DNA of 64,000 bases from Arsukibacterium indicum (GCF_019100565.1 NZ_JAHRID010000004.1:248001-312000), one strand, 5' to 3'; positions 44,460 through 53,037 are shown, counted from the stretch's first letter. Numbers and translations: made by a program. Notes: a model not told the origin generated them from the letters alone.

Positions 44460-46856
44460 TTACCACGCATAATCAAGTCGCAAACCTATTAATGGCTCAG
44501 CTTCGCTACTGTCTTCTACCAGAACGCCACGACGATAGTCAAATTCGGTTTCATCACCCGATGACGCAGCCGTCACGTTAATCACGTCTATAAAGGCCGT
44601 AATATCTATCGGGCCAAGGGCCCGCCGGTAGTCTACCCGGACATTGACGATGCCAGAACTGTCTTTACGACCGACATTGCGCTCAGTGATCTCTTTTGAA
44701 TAACGTAATGGCTGGCCTGGCCCAAGCACGTCTTCATGAATAATAAAGCTGTCATCCGGCCGGCCAGACAGATATTTGTAACGCCCGGCAACTTTCCAGC
44801 GGTTAGTTATTTCCCAGGTAAGGCCCAGAGTGGCGACATGTTTGCGGTTAAATTCTGCAGCGACGTCACCACGGCCGTCTTTGCGGTCAATCACCGCATC
44901 GTTATAAGAGTAGGTGGCACTGGCGTAAAGGCCTTCGAACAGAGTGCCGTTTACCACTATATCAACGCCGTACGAGCTACCGTCACCCAGATTAGCGAAA
45001 GTGCCGCGGGCGCGGTCCAGATCCACCACCAGATTATCCAGGTTTTGATAATAAGCCTCGGTTAATACTGACCAGTTGCTGTGTGGGAAATATTTAAAGC
45101 CGACACTGCCGTGGCTGATTTTCTCATTTTTAAGGTTGTTTGAGCTGTCAGCGGCCAGCTCCAGATACCGGGGCGACTGATGAAACAGCCCGGCTGTGGC
45201 AAAGTAGCGAATCGTGCTACCTGGTTGCCAGTTAACACTGAAGCGGGGGGAGGCCAGGCTTTCGTCGGCAAAGCCGTCCCGCTCAAGCCTTAAGCCTGCG
45301 CCAAAATCCCAGTCACCGTGCTGAAAAATCTGCTCGACGTAGCCGGCATAGTTGGTTTCTTTCTGACGTATTGCCGAGTTAATGTTGCCGGGCTCAAGCA
45401 CAATATAGCGCTGCTGTGGATCTGGTCTGAAATCATCATCGTCGTAAACAAAGCGGATCCAATCGCCATCCAGCACCGTGCTGTAGTCCAGTTCAATCTG
45501 GGTTAGCCGGATACCGGCACTGAACATCCCCCATTTATTCATTGCTTCAAAATCGCTACGCCAGCCGATTTCAGTTTCTGCTTCACCAATAGTAATGATG
45601 TTTTCCCGCACCGGAAACTCAGAGGCGGGTGCGCCTTCAGGTGCCAGATCAGGAAAGGCTTCACCTTCTGAGCTCAGCTTGTCGCTGGCGCGGTAATAAA
45701 GTTTGTTAGTCCAAACCGCTGTGTCACCCATTAATGAACGCAACGTCACCCCATACAAATCACTATCCTGCTCAGAATATTGCAGCGCAGCGTCTTCAAA
45801 GTTGGGCGATTCGAACACATGCGTTACGTTGCGACGGTAGTCTTCGTGGGTATCCATTAGCAGAATTTCGAAAGTGTGCTGCTGATTAATGGGGATCACC
45901 GATTTTATGATAACGTCCCTTAATACGGGCTCACCAATGTCCAGCTCTTCAATAGTTTCAAACAAGGCGCCAAAGTCAAGCCGCCGGGCAGATATCAGCA
46001 TTGTTGCATCTTCGGTAATACCGGCAGGGCCGTCGTAACCTACTTCATAGCCGGCAAGGTCAAGCCGCAGGCTTGCCGACGGGCTGGGGTTGCCATTGGC
46101 AACTTCCAGTTTCAACAGCGATGCAGCGCGGCCACCATACGCTGCTTCCCAGCCGCCGGGTGAGAACTCGGCGCCGCTGATCACATTCGGGGCAAAGATA
46201 GAGAAGCGGCCACCGCCGCCAACATCTTCTTCTTCACCCAAAGTGGCATCAAAGTGCACCGCTTTATCAAATGGAAAGTCATCAACGAATATCAGGTTAT
46301 CTCTGGGGCCGCGGCCGCGAACACTAAAGCTGGCGAATTCACTGGCAGAGGCCAGGCCGGGTAAACCGTCCAGCGACAGCAACGGATCGGCGCCACCACC
46401 CACTGCGCTTCGCAATGCCTCGCGGTCCAGATAGGTGCTGGAGCCAGCTGCAAATGCATCGGCTTGCCGGCCCCGCACTACTAATGTTTCTATTTGCACT
46501 TCATTAAGTTTGAATTCGATTTTACTGTTTTTACGGGTAATTACCCTGAGACTGGGCTCGTATACCGAAGCAAAACCGTTCTTTGTCAGGTTTACTGAGT
46601 AAAGCCCCGGGTCGAGCTGTTCAACAACAAGCCGGCCTTGTGCATCGGTTTCCAGCGCCTGACTGGAATTGGTTTCGCGCTCGGTAAGTGTTACCTGCAC
46701 TGCTGCCAGTGGCCGGTCGGTATTCTGATTCTTTACAACCAAAGTCAGGGCACCAGGTGCTTCTGCTGCACTGGCAAAATTTGGCAAGCCAAGTAGGGCC
46801 ATGCCAAGCAGTGCCCATAGTGACAGCCACGATACCTTTGTAAATTGCCTGCTCAT
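44460..46856 (-). CDS. TonB-dependent receptor with N-terminal carboxypeptidase-regulatory-like domain
   Basis: 798-residue outer-membrane receptor. The ATG at 46856 was chosen over an upstream GTG because AGAGG lies nine bases before it and it gives a normal signal peptide ending NFASAAEA near residue 32. Residues ~35-125 are a CarboxypepD_reg-like beta sandwich (LTLVVKNQNTDRPLAAVQVTL). The plug (~130-250) has IETLVVRGRQ as TonB-box-like entry and SFSVRGRGPRDNLIFVDDFP. The barrel ends in LRLDYAW with a terminal aromatic. Substrate unknown; siderophores, peptides or glycans are possible. It is followed by an OmpR/HK pair on the same strand, and a 19-bp tandem repeat lies upstream. Confidence 0.9.
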   Translation of the reverse strand: MSRQFTKVSWLSLWALLGMALLGLPNFASAAEAPGALTLVVKNQNTDRPLAAVQVTLTERETNSSQALETDAQGRLVVEQLDPGLYSVNLTKNGFASVYEPSLRVITRKNSKIEFKLNEVQIETLVVRGRQADAFAAGSSTYLDREALRSAVGGGADPLLSLDGLPGLASASEFASFSVRGRGPRDNLIFVDDFPFDKAVHFDATLGEEEDVGGGGRFSIFAPNVISGAEFSPGGWEAAYGGRAASLLKLEVANGNPSPSASLRLDLAGYEVGYDGPAGITEDATMLISARRLDFGALFETIEELDIGEPVLRDVIIKSVIPINQQHTFEILLMDTHEDYRRNVTHVFESPNFEDAALQYSEQDSDLYGVTLRSLMGDTAVWTNKLYYRASDKLSSEGEAFPDLAPEGAPASEFPVRENIITIGEAETEIGWRSDFEAMNKWGMFSAGIRLTQIELDYSTVLDGDWIRFVYDDDDFRPDPQQRYIVLEPGNINSAIRQKETNYAGYVEQIFQHGDWDFGAGLRLERDGFADESLASPRFSVNWQPGSTIRYFATAGLFHQSPRYLELAADSSNNLKNEKISHGSVGFKYFPHSNWSVLTEAYYQNLDNLVVDLDRARGTFANLGDGSSYGVDIVVNGTLFEGLYASATYSYNDAVIDRKDGRGDVAAEFNRKHVATLGLTWEITNRWKVAGRYKYLSGRPDDSFIIHEDVLGPGQPLRYSKEITERNVGRKDSSGIVNVRVDYRRALGPIDITAFIDVINVTAASSGDETEFDYRRGVLVEDSSEAEPLIGLRLDYAW

Positions 46857-46879
46857 ATCCTTAATCCTCTTACTATCCG

Positions 46880-46917
46880 CCACAGTTATCTGATGAAACC
46901 ACAGTTATCTGATGAAA
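46880..46917. repeat. Tandem 19-bp direct repeat upstream of the TonB receptor
   Basis: The 19-base unit CCACAGTTATCTGATGAAA occurs twice in a row at 46880-46898 and 46899-46917, with no mismatch. It lies 24 to 61 bases upstream of the receptor's ATG on the minus strand, in the 5' leader or promoter. It could be a paired regulator-binding site or a simple slippage duplication. Confidence 0.75.
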
Positions 46918-47059
46918 CTTGGGCAAGGTTAGCAAAAGGAATGTGACCAAAAAGTCGCTGAACTGTAAGAGCGGTTTATTTTGTGTCGCGCTAAACATAA
47001 AGCCGGCAGCCAGCGCATAGCCTGTAGGCGTAAGCAGCATACGCATGGTTCACCACTAT

Positions 47060-47078
47060 CGGCAAATCGGGTTTGCCG
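47060..47078. other. Hairpin downstream of the AhpD-like gene
   Basis: CGGCAAA (47060-47066) pairs with TTTGCCG (47072-47078) around a 5-base loop. It lies about 60 bases after the stop of the minus-strand gene at 47138. There is no following T-run, so termination is not certain. The rest of the 281-base gap up to the TonB receptor holds no gene that I can support. Confidence 0.4.
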
Positions 47079-47137
47079 GCAACAAGGGCCGCTATAATGC
47101 CTGTTGTTGTGCCCAGGCCTAAAGAAGTGCAACTGTT

Positions 47138-47713
47138 TTAGCTTTGCGCATTGTTTGCTCCGGTAGCAGGTTTTTTTGAGCGCTGCGGCACAACGGATTC
47201 ATCGTCCAGCTGGATATGGCTACAGGCTTTACCATAACCCAGGCTGTACTTCAGTGCCGGATAAACCCGGTAAGCGCTGATAGCAAAACTAAGCGTGATT
47301 AACCCTTTGCTACCCCACAGCGCCAGTATGTTATCGCGTAACGCGTCGGCTTGCGGATCGTGCGCTAACACCCGTTCGGTAAACTGCACAGCCAGAGCCA
47401 TATCTGCCGGCAGCGCCGCTAGGTTTTGCTCAATAATGGCGCGCACCAAAGCTTGCGACAGTCCGGCTTCCAGCGCCATTTTTACCACTAACTGACTGCA
47501 GGGGCCGCAATCGTCAAAAATTATGGCCCGTATTCTGGCGGCATACAGTGGCCCGGCCGGCAGATTTCCGTGGTGTGATGCCATAGTCTGAAAGCCGCTG
47601 AATTTTAAAAACGCCGCTAAATCGCTGTGCAGAATATCCTGTTGATAGCCTACGTCGTAAGCGTAACGCTGCTGCATTGCCAGCAGCATCCTGTTAAACA
47701 TATATCGAAGCAT
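47138..47713 (-). CDS. AhpD-like / carboxymuconolactone decarboxylase-family protein
   Basis: 191 residues, mostly helical. The redox CxxC pair is in DDCGPCSQLVVKMALEAG near residues 70-87, which matches the AhpD/CMD-like active site, with a second conserved helix AVQFTERVLAHD. It is longer than the ~110-residue minimal family members, with an extra N-terminal helix and a basic C-terminal tail (VVPQRSKKPATGA). The ATG at 47713 was chosen because AAGG lies about nine bases upstream; a GTG at 47722 lies inside that RBS. A peroxide-handling or thiol-redox role is likely. It follows the MFS gene by 38 bases on the same strand and may be co-transcribed. Confidence 0.72.
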   Translation of the reverse strand: MLRYMFNRMLLAMQQRYAYDVGYQQDILHSDLAAFLKFSGFQTMASHHGNLPAGPLYAARIRAIIFDDCGPCSQLVVKMALEAGLSQALVRAIIEQNLAALPADMALAVQFTERVLAHDPQADALRDNILALWGSKGLITLSFAISAYRVYPALKYSLGYGKACSHIQLDDESVVPQRSKKPATGANNAQS

Positions 47714-47751
47714 CTGAGTCACCTTAGGTTATTGCCTGGCGGTTAAACACT

Positions 47752-48951
47752 TTATTTGCAGGGCGCTAAAGCCGCTGCTGGTTTTTTAAAGGCCAGCACC
47801 GGCTTAAACAGCAGTACATAACTGCACAAAAACAACAGCGCACAGCTGTAAAGCAGGGCCGAGAAGTTGCCGTTATCCAGCAAAGCGGAGGCCAGCAGCG
47901 GGCCAGTTGCCATGCCGATTGAAGACACCACAGCGGCGATCGTCGCCAGCCGGCCGCTGCTGTCAGTTGCTGCTATTACCGCTAACAGATAGGCCAGCAC
48001 CGCCGGCCAGGCGAAAAACAGCAATGCCAGGGCGCCGATATAAAGCAGGTTGTGCCCGGCAACATTAAGCAGTAACGCCGCGCTTAGCGACAAAACGATA
48101 CCCGCCAGCAGCAGGTTTAAGCGGCCAAAGCGTTGGCCGGTCAGTACCGGCAGCATGGCACCGGCCAGCCCCAACAAGCCGGTTAGCGCAATAGTATTAT
48201 TAACACTGGCAGTGGCCATGCCGGCAGCCTGGCCAATCAGCCCGGCATAGGCCCAGATGGCGCTGGCCGCAATTTGATACAGCATAATAGCGAGCAGCAA
48301 TAACACAGCGTGTTGCGTTAAACCGGCGCGCGCTGTGCCGGCAACTGTCTTTGCCTGATTTGCCGAAGCCGGCGTTAACGTTGGCGTTGGCAGGCATAGC
48401 AAAAACAGCAGCGCCAGCACGGCAATGGCCGCCATCAGATAAAACACCGCATAGGCGCCAAGCAAACTTTCCAGCGCCGGTAGCAGGTAAATCACCAGCG
48501 AGCCGATACTAAACTGCACAAATAGCAGCGCACCAAAGGCGCGGTCGGGGTTATCCAGCCGTGCCAGTACTGCAAAAGCGATACCCAGGCTCAGGCCGCC
48601 GCAAAGCCCGGCAACGAAACGCCAGGCCAGCAGCGCACTGTAGTCAGTAAACCAAGCCGTAGCCAAGTCAATTACCGCCAGCAGTGCCAACAGGGTAAGC
48701 ATGGTGCTTTGCCAGTGCAGTTTGCGCACTAAAAAAATTGCCACAATACTGCCCAGCAGGCCGCCGTAACCGTTTAGTGCCACGATTTGTCCGGCCTCAG
48801 CTTCGCTAAAGCCAATACCGCCGGCCAGCGCACTGACCACGCCGGGTAAAAAGTTAATGTAAGCCAGCCCGGCCATGGCGCTAAAGGCCAGTAGAAAGTA
48901 GCTGACAGGGTGAATAACGGCGACTTTTGCTAATGCAGACTGCGGTAACAT
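47752..48951 (-). CDS. MFS transporter
   Basis: 399 residues, about 12 hydrophobic segments. The start is placed at the ATG at 48951 (AAGAGG five bases upstream), which removes an unlikely 35-residue extension and leaves the divergent promoter region free. Segment 1 is FLLAFSAMAGLAYINFLPGVVSALAG, and the loop between helices 2 and 3 contains VRKLHWQS, a weak form of the MFS motif A. Substrate unknown. It is divergent from a LysR regulator, the usual layout for an exporter under LysR control, and is followed by the AhpD-like gene, which suggests response to a reactive or aromatic compound (inference). Confidence 0.88.
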   Translation of the reverse strand: MLPQSALAKVAVIHPVSYFLLAFSAMAGLAYINFLPGVVSALAGGIGFSEAEAGQIVALNGYGGLLGSIVAIFLVRKLHWQSTMLTLLALLAVIDLATAWFTDYSALLAWRFVAGLCGGLSLGIAFAVLARLDNPDRAFGALLFVQFSIGSLVIYLLPALESLLGAYAVFYLMAAIAVLALLFLLCLPTPTLTPASANQAKTVAGTARAGLTQHAVLLLLAIMLYQIAASAIWAYAGLIGQAAGMATASVNNTIALTGLLGLAGAMLPVLTGQRFGRLNLLLAGIVLSLSAALLLNVAGHNLLYIGALALLFFAWPAVLAYLLAVIAATDSSGRLATIAAVVSSIGMATGPLLASALLDNGNFSALLYSCALLFLCSYVLLFKPVLAFKKPAAALAPCK

Positions 48952-49042
48952 AATGCCTCTTGCCGGTGGCGGTAGCTGATGGATAGTGCCATGGTAGGCT
49001 GCAGTAAAGATGAGAAAAATAGCCGACTTTTCCATACAGTCG

Positions 49043-49061
49043 TGAATACTATTCATGAATA
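49043..49061. promoter_or_regulatory. Overlapping palindromes, candidate LysR operator
   Basis: TGAATACTATTCA (49043-49055) is a perfect palindrome about a central C and fits the LysR T-N11-A box. TATTCATGAATA (49050-49061) is a perfect 12-bp palindrome overlapping it. They sit in the 170-base gap between the divergent MFS and LysR genes, about 60-80 bases before the LysR start. Confidence 0.65.
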
Positions 49062-49121
49062 TTTATGTTATGTTCAGCCACCAGCCAAAGGGCTCTGCAA
49101 GCCTGTTGAGGACGGCACGCT

Positions 49122-50084
49122 ATGGATAAACTGCGCTTATTGGATATTTTTATTGCCAGCTGTGATGCCGGCAGCTTTGCCGCAGCGGCAAAAAGCTGTA
49201 ACACCGACCCTTCAACAGTGAGTAAGGCGATTAACCGGCTGGAAGCGGAGTTGGGTTTTACCTTGTTTCAGCGCTCTACGCGGCAGTTAAGCATTACCGC
49301 AGCCGGCAGGCGCTATGCCGATACGGTGCGCAAATTGCTGCAGGATTTAAGCTCGTGCGAGCACGAGCTTAAGCACTTAAATGACTCCCCGGGCGGTACG
49401 CTACGCATTAACTCGGCCGCCTGTTACGGCCATTTGTATTTGCAGCCATTGTTGCAGGCATTTTGCCAGCGTTACCCGGCAATTCAGCTGCAGCTGGAGA
49501 TCAACGATTTACACGTCGATATTATTGATAACGACATTGACATTGCCCTGCGCACCGGTCTGGTAAAAGACAGCCGTTTAGTGGCGCGCCGCTTAAGCCC
49601 GATGGACTTTTTAGTTTGTGCCTCGCCGGATTACTTAGCCGCCCGGGGCACACCGCGTTGTGCTGATGATTTTCTGCTGCACAGCTGGATTGGCTTTTGG
49701 ATTAAGCAAACTCAGCAATTACAGCCGGTTTTTCTGCCGGATCAGCACGGCAGCTATCAGCCCTTTGAGCTTACGCGCAGCCATATTACCGATGATGGCG
49801 AAGCCATGGCAGCAATGTGTGCCAATGGTTTGGGCGTTGCGCAGTTGCCGCATTTCCTGGCTAAACAGGGCTTACAAAGCGGCGCCTTGGTATCGTTATA
49901 CCCTTATTACCGGCCGCCGCAGCCGGACAATGGTGTGTTTGCCATTTATGCCAAGCGTGATTATTTACCGGCCAGAGTCCGGGTGTTTATTGAGTTTATC
50001 AGTAGTGCATTAGAAGCCGCCGGCGAGGGCAGCAACTACACCTGGGCCGAGCGCTGGCCAGCGCTGATTGACATTGGCGACTGA
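49122..50084 (+). CDS. LysR-family transcriptional regulator
   Basis: 320 residues. The N-terminal wHTH (~1-60) reads DKLRLLDIFIASCDAGSFAAAAKSC, then STVSKAINRLEAELGFTLFQRSTR, a textbook LysR helix-turn-helix. The substrate-binding domain (~90-295) includes LRINSAACYGHLYLQPLL and the DIDIALRTG motif. Close in type to the CrgA/DsdC-like LTTR group. The ATG at 49122 has GAGG about 11 bases upstream. It is divergent from the MFS gene and probably controls it through the palindromes between them. Inducer unknown. Confidence 0.94.
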   Translation: MDKLRLLDIFIASCDAGSFAAAAKSCNTDPSTVSKAINRLEAELGFTLFQRSTRQLSITAAGRRYADTVRKLLQDLSSCEHELKHLNDSPGGTLRINSAACYGHLYLQPLLQAFCQRYPAIQLQLEINDLHVDIIDNDIDIALRTGLVKDSRLVARRLSPMDFLVCASPDYLAARGTPRCADDFLLHSWIGFWIKQTQQLQPVFLPDQHGSYQPFELTRSHITDDGEAMAAMCANGLGVAQLPHFLAKQGLQSGALVSLYPYYRPPQPDNGVFAIYAKRDYLPARVRVFIEFISSALEAAGEGSNYTWAERWPALIDIGD

Positions 50085-50245
50085 CTACTGTTTATGTAAA
50101 TCGTGATACTGTTAATGAAGCCGAACCCCCCTTTGATCAGCGACCTGCCCCGTGTGTTTCTTAGAGTTAGTTTTTGTTACAACTTAAAGCCGTTAATAGC
50201 TGCCACCTCATGCTAAATTAACTTTTTTCGAGTAAGGGGGGAGCA

Positions 50246-50890
50246 ATGAATAACTTACAAAAAGCGGGTGGGGTCGCAGCAGTTCTTCAGGCGGCTATTT
50301 ACATTTCAGCTTTCGTTTTTTTCGGGGCATTCTGGAATTTTCCTGCCGATGCTGACACTATCCAAAAATTTGCCTTTCTGGCTGAAAATCAGGGCGTCTT
50401 GTCCATCGTAACTTTCACTATCTATGTGCTATTTGGCATTCTTTTAGCAGTATTAGTTCTGGCATTACATGAGCGATTAAAAGCTAATACCCCAATTCTT
50501 TCCCAAATGGCTACTATTTTTGGCGTTGTTTGGGTGGGGTTGGTAATAGCCAGCGGCATGGTCTCGAATATTGGTTTAGCTGTGGCTCTGGAGCTATCAG
50601 TTCAGCAACCAGAACAGGCTATGACACTCTGGAGAACGATTAACGCTGTAGTCGAAGGTCTGGGTGGGGGCAATGAAATTGTTGGTGGGTTATGGGTACT
50701 GCTATTAAGTATTGCCGCGCTTTACGGTAAAGCACTTCCTAAAACGCTTAACTACCTTGGGCTTTTCGTTGGTATGGTGGGTATTCTCACTATTTACCCG
50801 GCGGATATATTCACTGAAATTTTTGGTATAAGCCAAATTGTCTGGTTTTCCTGGTTAGGTGTTGTTCTGCTTACCAGTCGTAAAAGCTAA
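50246..50890 (+). CDS. DUF4386-like integral membrane protein
   Basis: 214 residues with about six hydrophobic segments: VAAVLQAAIYISAFVFFGAF, LSIVTFTIYVLFGILLAVLVLAL, MATIFGVVWVGLVIASGMVSNIGLAVAL, then EIVGGLWVLLLSIAAL, YLGLFVGMVGILTIYPA and a short last one. The GGGNEIVGGLWVLLLS segment resembles DUF4386-type proteins, but the match is by eye. A strong AAGGGGGGAG RBS precedes the ATG. It stands alone between LysR and a hydrolase, and looks more AT-rich than its neighbours. No function is known. Confidence 0.72.
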   Translation: MNNLQKAGGVAAVLQAAIYISAFVFFGAFWNFPADADTIQKFAFLAENQGVLSIVTFTIYVLFGILLAVLVLALHERLKANTPILSQMATIFGVVWVGLVIASGMVSNIGLAVALELSVQQPEQAMTLWRTINAVVEGLGGGNEIVGGLWVLLLSIAALYGKALPKTLNYLGLFVGMVGILTIYPADIFTEIFGISQIVWFSWLGVVLLTSRKS

Positions 50891-51005
50891 GCGGCTGAGC
50901 AAAGTCACCAGCTGGATTATTTACTCCGATCCCTTTTCTCTCTACTGCAGATGCAAGGGTTAGCAATAACAATGCAAGGGCGCAGATACTGGCGTGGATA
51001 AAAAA

Positions 51006-51623
51006 ATGACAAAGCATGTATTAGTGTTAAGCGATATCTTCGGCTTATGTGCCGGTCTGGAACCTTTGCTGGCCGATTTAAGCCAGGCCGGTGCCGCTGT
51101 TCAGCTGGTTGACCCCTATCAGGGCCAGCGCCAGCAGTTTACCGATGAAGCCAGTGCTTATGCTGAGTATATTGCGCAGTGCGGCCATGATACTTATGCC
51201 GCTATTGCTGCGCAGGCGCTGCAAGGCAGTGGGCTGCGCTTCGACATCGCGATCGGCTTTAGCGCCGGTGCTACTGCACTATGGCGTGCCTTAGCTGCCA
51301 CTGACAGTAGCAAACTTAAGCAGGCGATACTGTTTTACCCTGGCCAAATACATCAGCATCAGGCACTAACACCGGCTGTGCCGGTGCAGGTTATTTTTGG
51401 CCACAGCGAGCCGCATTTTGCCGTGGCTGATATCTGTGCGCTGTTACAAGGCAAGCCGAATGTAAGCGCACAAAACACGCACTTTAAACATGGCTTTATG
51501 AATCCGGAGTCAAGCGCCTTTAACGAGCATGGTTATCAGCAAAACGTGCGCTTAATAATGCGAATATTATGTGGTGAAGGGGCAACTGAAACAGTGCCAT
51601 CAACTGTGGTTAATGAAAAATAA
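51006..51623 (+). CDS. Dienelactone-hydrolase-like alpha/beta hydrolase
   Basis: About 205 residues. The N-terminus KHVLVLSDIFGLCAGLEPLL carries the oxyanion region. The nucleophile elbow is IGFSAGATALWRAL, with Ser in place of the Cys typical of true dienelactone hydrolases. FGHSEPHF holds the probable acid, and HFKHGFMNP holds the catalytic His. The start is set at the ATG at 51006; a GTG at 50994 is possible and neither has a strong RBS. It is followed 42 bases later by a truncated hydrolase frame. Substrate unknown. Confidence 0.8.
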   Translation: MTKHVLVLSDIFGLCAGLEPLLADLSQAGAAVQLVDPYQGQRQQFTDEASAYAEYIAQCGHDTYAAIAAQALQGSGLRFDIAIGFSAGATALWRALAATDSSKLKQAILFYPGQIHQHQALTPAVPVQVIFGHSEPHFAVADICALLQGKPNVSAQNTHFKHGFMNPESSAFNEHGYQQNVRLIMRILCGEGATETVPSTVVNEK

Positions 51624-51665
51624 AACAGGGCCGGGAATCCTTAGAATAATGGCTTTTAAAAGGTA

Positions 51666-51833
51666 ATGAAATTGAAGTTAGTGCTGTTACCAGGAATGGA
51701 TGGAACCGGGCTGTTTTTTTCACAAAAGGTAAGGTATTTTAGCCATACCGGATACGTTGGCGCAATTGAAGTTGCGCTAAAAGGGGATGACCGCAATGTG
51801 CCAATTGCGGCCAGAATGAGTCTAACGTTTTAG
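51666..51833 (+). pseudogene. 5' remnant of an alpha/beta hydrolase gene
   Basis: A 55-codon frame starting MKLKLVLLPGMDGTGLFFSQ, which is the first strand and oxyanion loop of a typical alpha/beta hydrolase (usual length 220-280). After that the sequence no longer resembles the family, and the frame ends at a TAG at 51831. The nucleophile, acid and base are all missing. The junction is at about 51725. Beyond it two perfect hairpins occur (51760-51777 and 51791-51810). It overlaps the 3' end of the convergent AT-rich gene by 12 bases. It reads as a deletion or insertion scar. Confidence 0.6.
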
Positions 51834-52328
51834 GGAAAGTTCAGGCCTTTTAGACATGGCCATTACATCCGAGTAGCTATATGTCTTACAAAACCACTCG
51901 TTATCCCTAAAATAGGAGCAAGCTGTATTGTTGGCGAGTTTATCTCTCTCCATACACACAGGGGTCCGAGAACCTTTGTTTACAATCTGCAGGCCTAACA
52001 CCTTACAATTATCTGTTTCAGCTAAAAATACGGCTCTCTCTTTTTGGAATGAGTAGCTCTCGTAAAGCTCCTTCGAAAGCAATGCTGTTACGGAGAAAAA
52101 TATAAGCGGTGGAATTGCTTTAATCGCAATGGGAGAAGTTTTTACGACAAAAAATCCAATACTACCAGCAACTATAGAAATACCTAGTAGTGCTAATAAG
52201 CTTAAGTTCCATATTAAGACTTCATCTAGTATGAAGACTGAGCCTGCAAACAAAAAAACTGCGGCGACCCTGATGATTAAACTATCAGAATCCTTTAAAT
52301 CCTTTTTTGACAACCAATCAATAAACAT
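51822..52328 (-). CDS. Unrecognised membrane protein in AT-rich segment (168 aa)
   Basis: Not recognised. The start is set at the ATG at 52328, which has GGAAG five bases upstream; the longer frame adds 19 unlikely residues. Three hydrophobic segments occur near the N-terminus: LIIRVAAVFLFAGSVFILDEVLI, LSLLALLGISIVAGSIGFFVV and AIPPLIFFSVTALL. The C-terminal ~90 residues are soluble with four cysteines (DNCKVLG, PVCMERD, TACSYF, WFCKTY), likely disulfide-paired in the periplasm. Base composition is clearly more AT-rich than the rest of the window, and rare codons such as AUA and AGA are more frequent, which suggests transfer. No mobility gene is adjacent. Confidence 0.6.
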   Translation of the reverse strand: MFIDWLSKKDLKDSDSLIIRVAAVFLFAGSVFILDEVLIWNLSLLALLGISIVAGSIGFFVVKTSPIAIKAIPPLIFFSVTALLSKELYESYSFQKERAVFLAETDNCKVLGLQIVNKGSRTPVCMERDKLANNTACSYFRDNEWFCKTYSYSDVMAMSKRPELSLKR

Positions 52329-52665
52329 GTTGCTTCCGACCCTATTTATTGTTTTGAGAGTATTACACCTTCTAGTCAAAGGCAATTACCTGAAGCTATT
52401 CAATAGGCAACTCATTACAGGACAGGGATAAGTTAGCTTAACGACCGCTTTGAATTAGATAGAAATATGGCGACTGTCTTAAATTCGCTCAAAGCAGCCG
52501 AAGGAAATAAGTAAAACAATTGGCTGATTTCTGCCTGGCTGAACCAACGGTTTAGTCGACCCAATACGTTGCCGTTGTGAACCGCATAGCAATACTGGGT
52601 GGGGATGCAATATACTCCGGTAAACCTGGCAGGCTAGATTGAACACACTTGGAGTAGTATAAAAA
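52329..52665. other. Intergenic region with no gene seen
   Basis: 337 bases between the AT-rich membrane gene and the DUF4440 gene, holding the divergent start regions of both. No frame here has a believable start, RBS or known motif. GCTTAAC at 52439-52445 resembles an integron core site, but no partner box was found. Confidence 0.5.
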
Positions 52666-53037
52666 GTGGATTCCAACACCATTAAGCAGCAAATAATTGA
52701 ACTGGAACAACTACTGGTTCAGCCTGCCACTCGATTGTCAGCTGAGATGCTAAACCACCATCTGGCCGATGATTTTTATGAGATTGCCGCGACCGGCCGC
52801 TGTTTTGGTAAAGCTGATGTGCTTGAGCGCCTGCCAACTGAACAGCCGCCTGTTATCAACCAGCAAGATTTTGACTGCCGGGTTTTAGCTGAAGGGCTGG
52901 CGCAGTTAACTTACCGCGCCACGATACAGCGAGCAGACTGTGACCCAAGCTACTCGGTGCGAAGCTCAATCTGGCGCTTTGATGGTGAAAAGTGGCAGAT
53001 GATTTTTCATCAAGGTACTGCCTGCGAACCATTCTGA
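52666..53037 (+). CDS. DUF4440 / SnoaL-like protein
   Basis: 123 residues, cone-shaped alpha+beta barrel of the NTF2-like group. Typical features: N-terminal helix IIELEQLLV, the LADDFYEIAATGRCFGKADVLERL block, and the closing strand SIWRFDGEKWQMIFHQGT, characteristic of DUF4440. Members are steroid-isomerase-like or ligand-binding proteins without a common reaction. The start is GTG at 52666 with GGAG about 11 bases upstream. It stands alone, facing rraA. Confidence 0.85.
   Translation: MDSNTIKQQIIELEQLLVQPATRLSAEMLNHHLADDFYEIAATGRCFGKADVLERLPTEQPPVINQQDFDCRVLAEGLAQLTYRATIQRADCDPSYSVRSSIWRFDGEKWQMIFHQGTACEPF

Noticed and set aside
46929..47132. Short minus-strand frame between the TonB receptor and the AhpD-like gene.
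   Set aside because: No RBS, no recognisable motif and an unlikely composition rich in Cys and Arg.
48952..49056. N-terminal extension of the MFS transporter.
   Set aside because: It would cover the divergent promoter and operator; the ATG at 48951 has a proper RBS and starts just before the first helix.
51819..52445. Possible integron cassette: GTCTAAC at 51819-51825 and GCTTAAC at 52439-52445 resemble attC core boxes flanking the AT-rich gene.
   Set aside because: No matching partner boxes at attC spacing (55-140 bases) and no integrase nearby; the short boxes can occur by chance.
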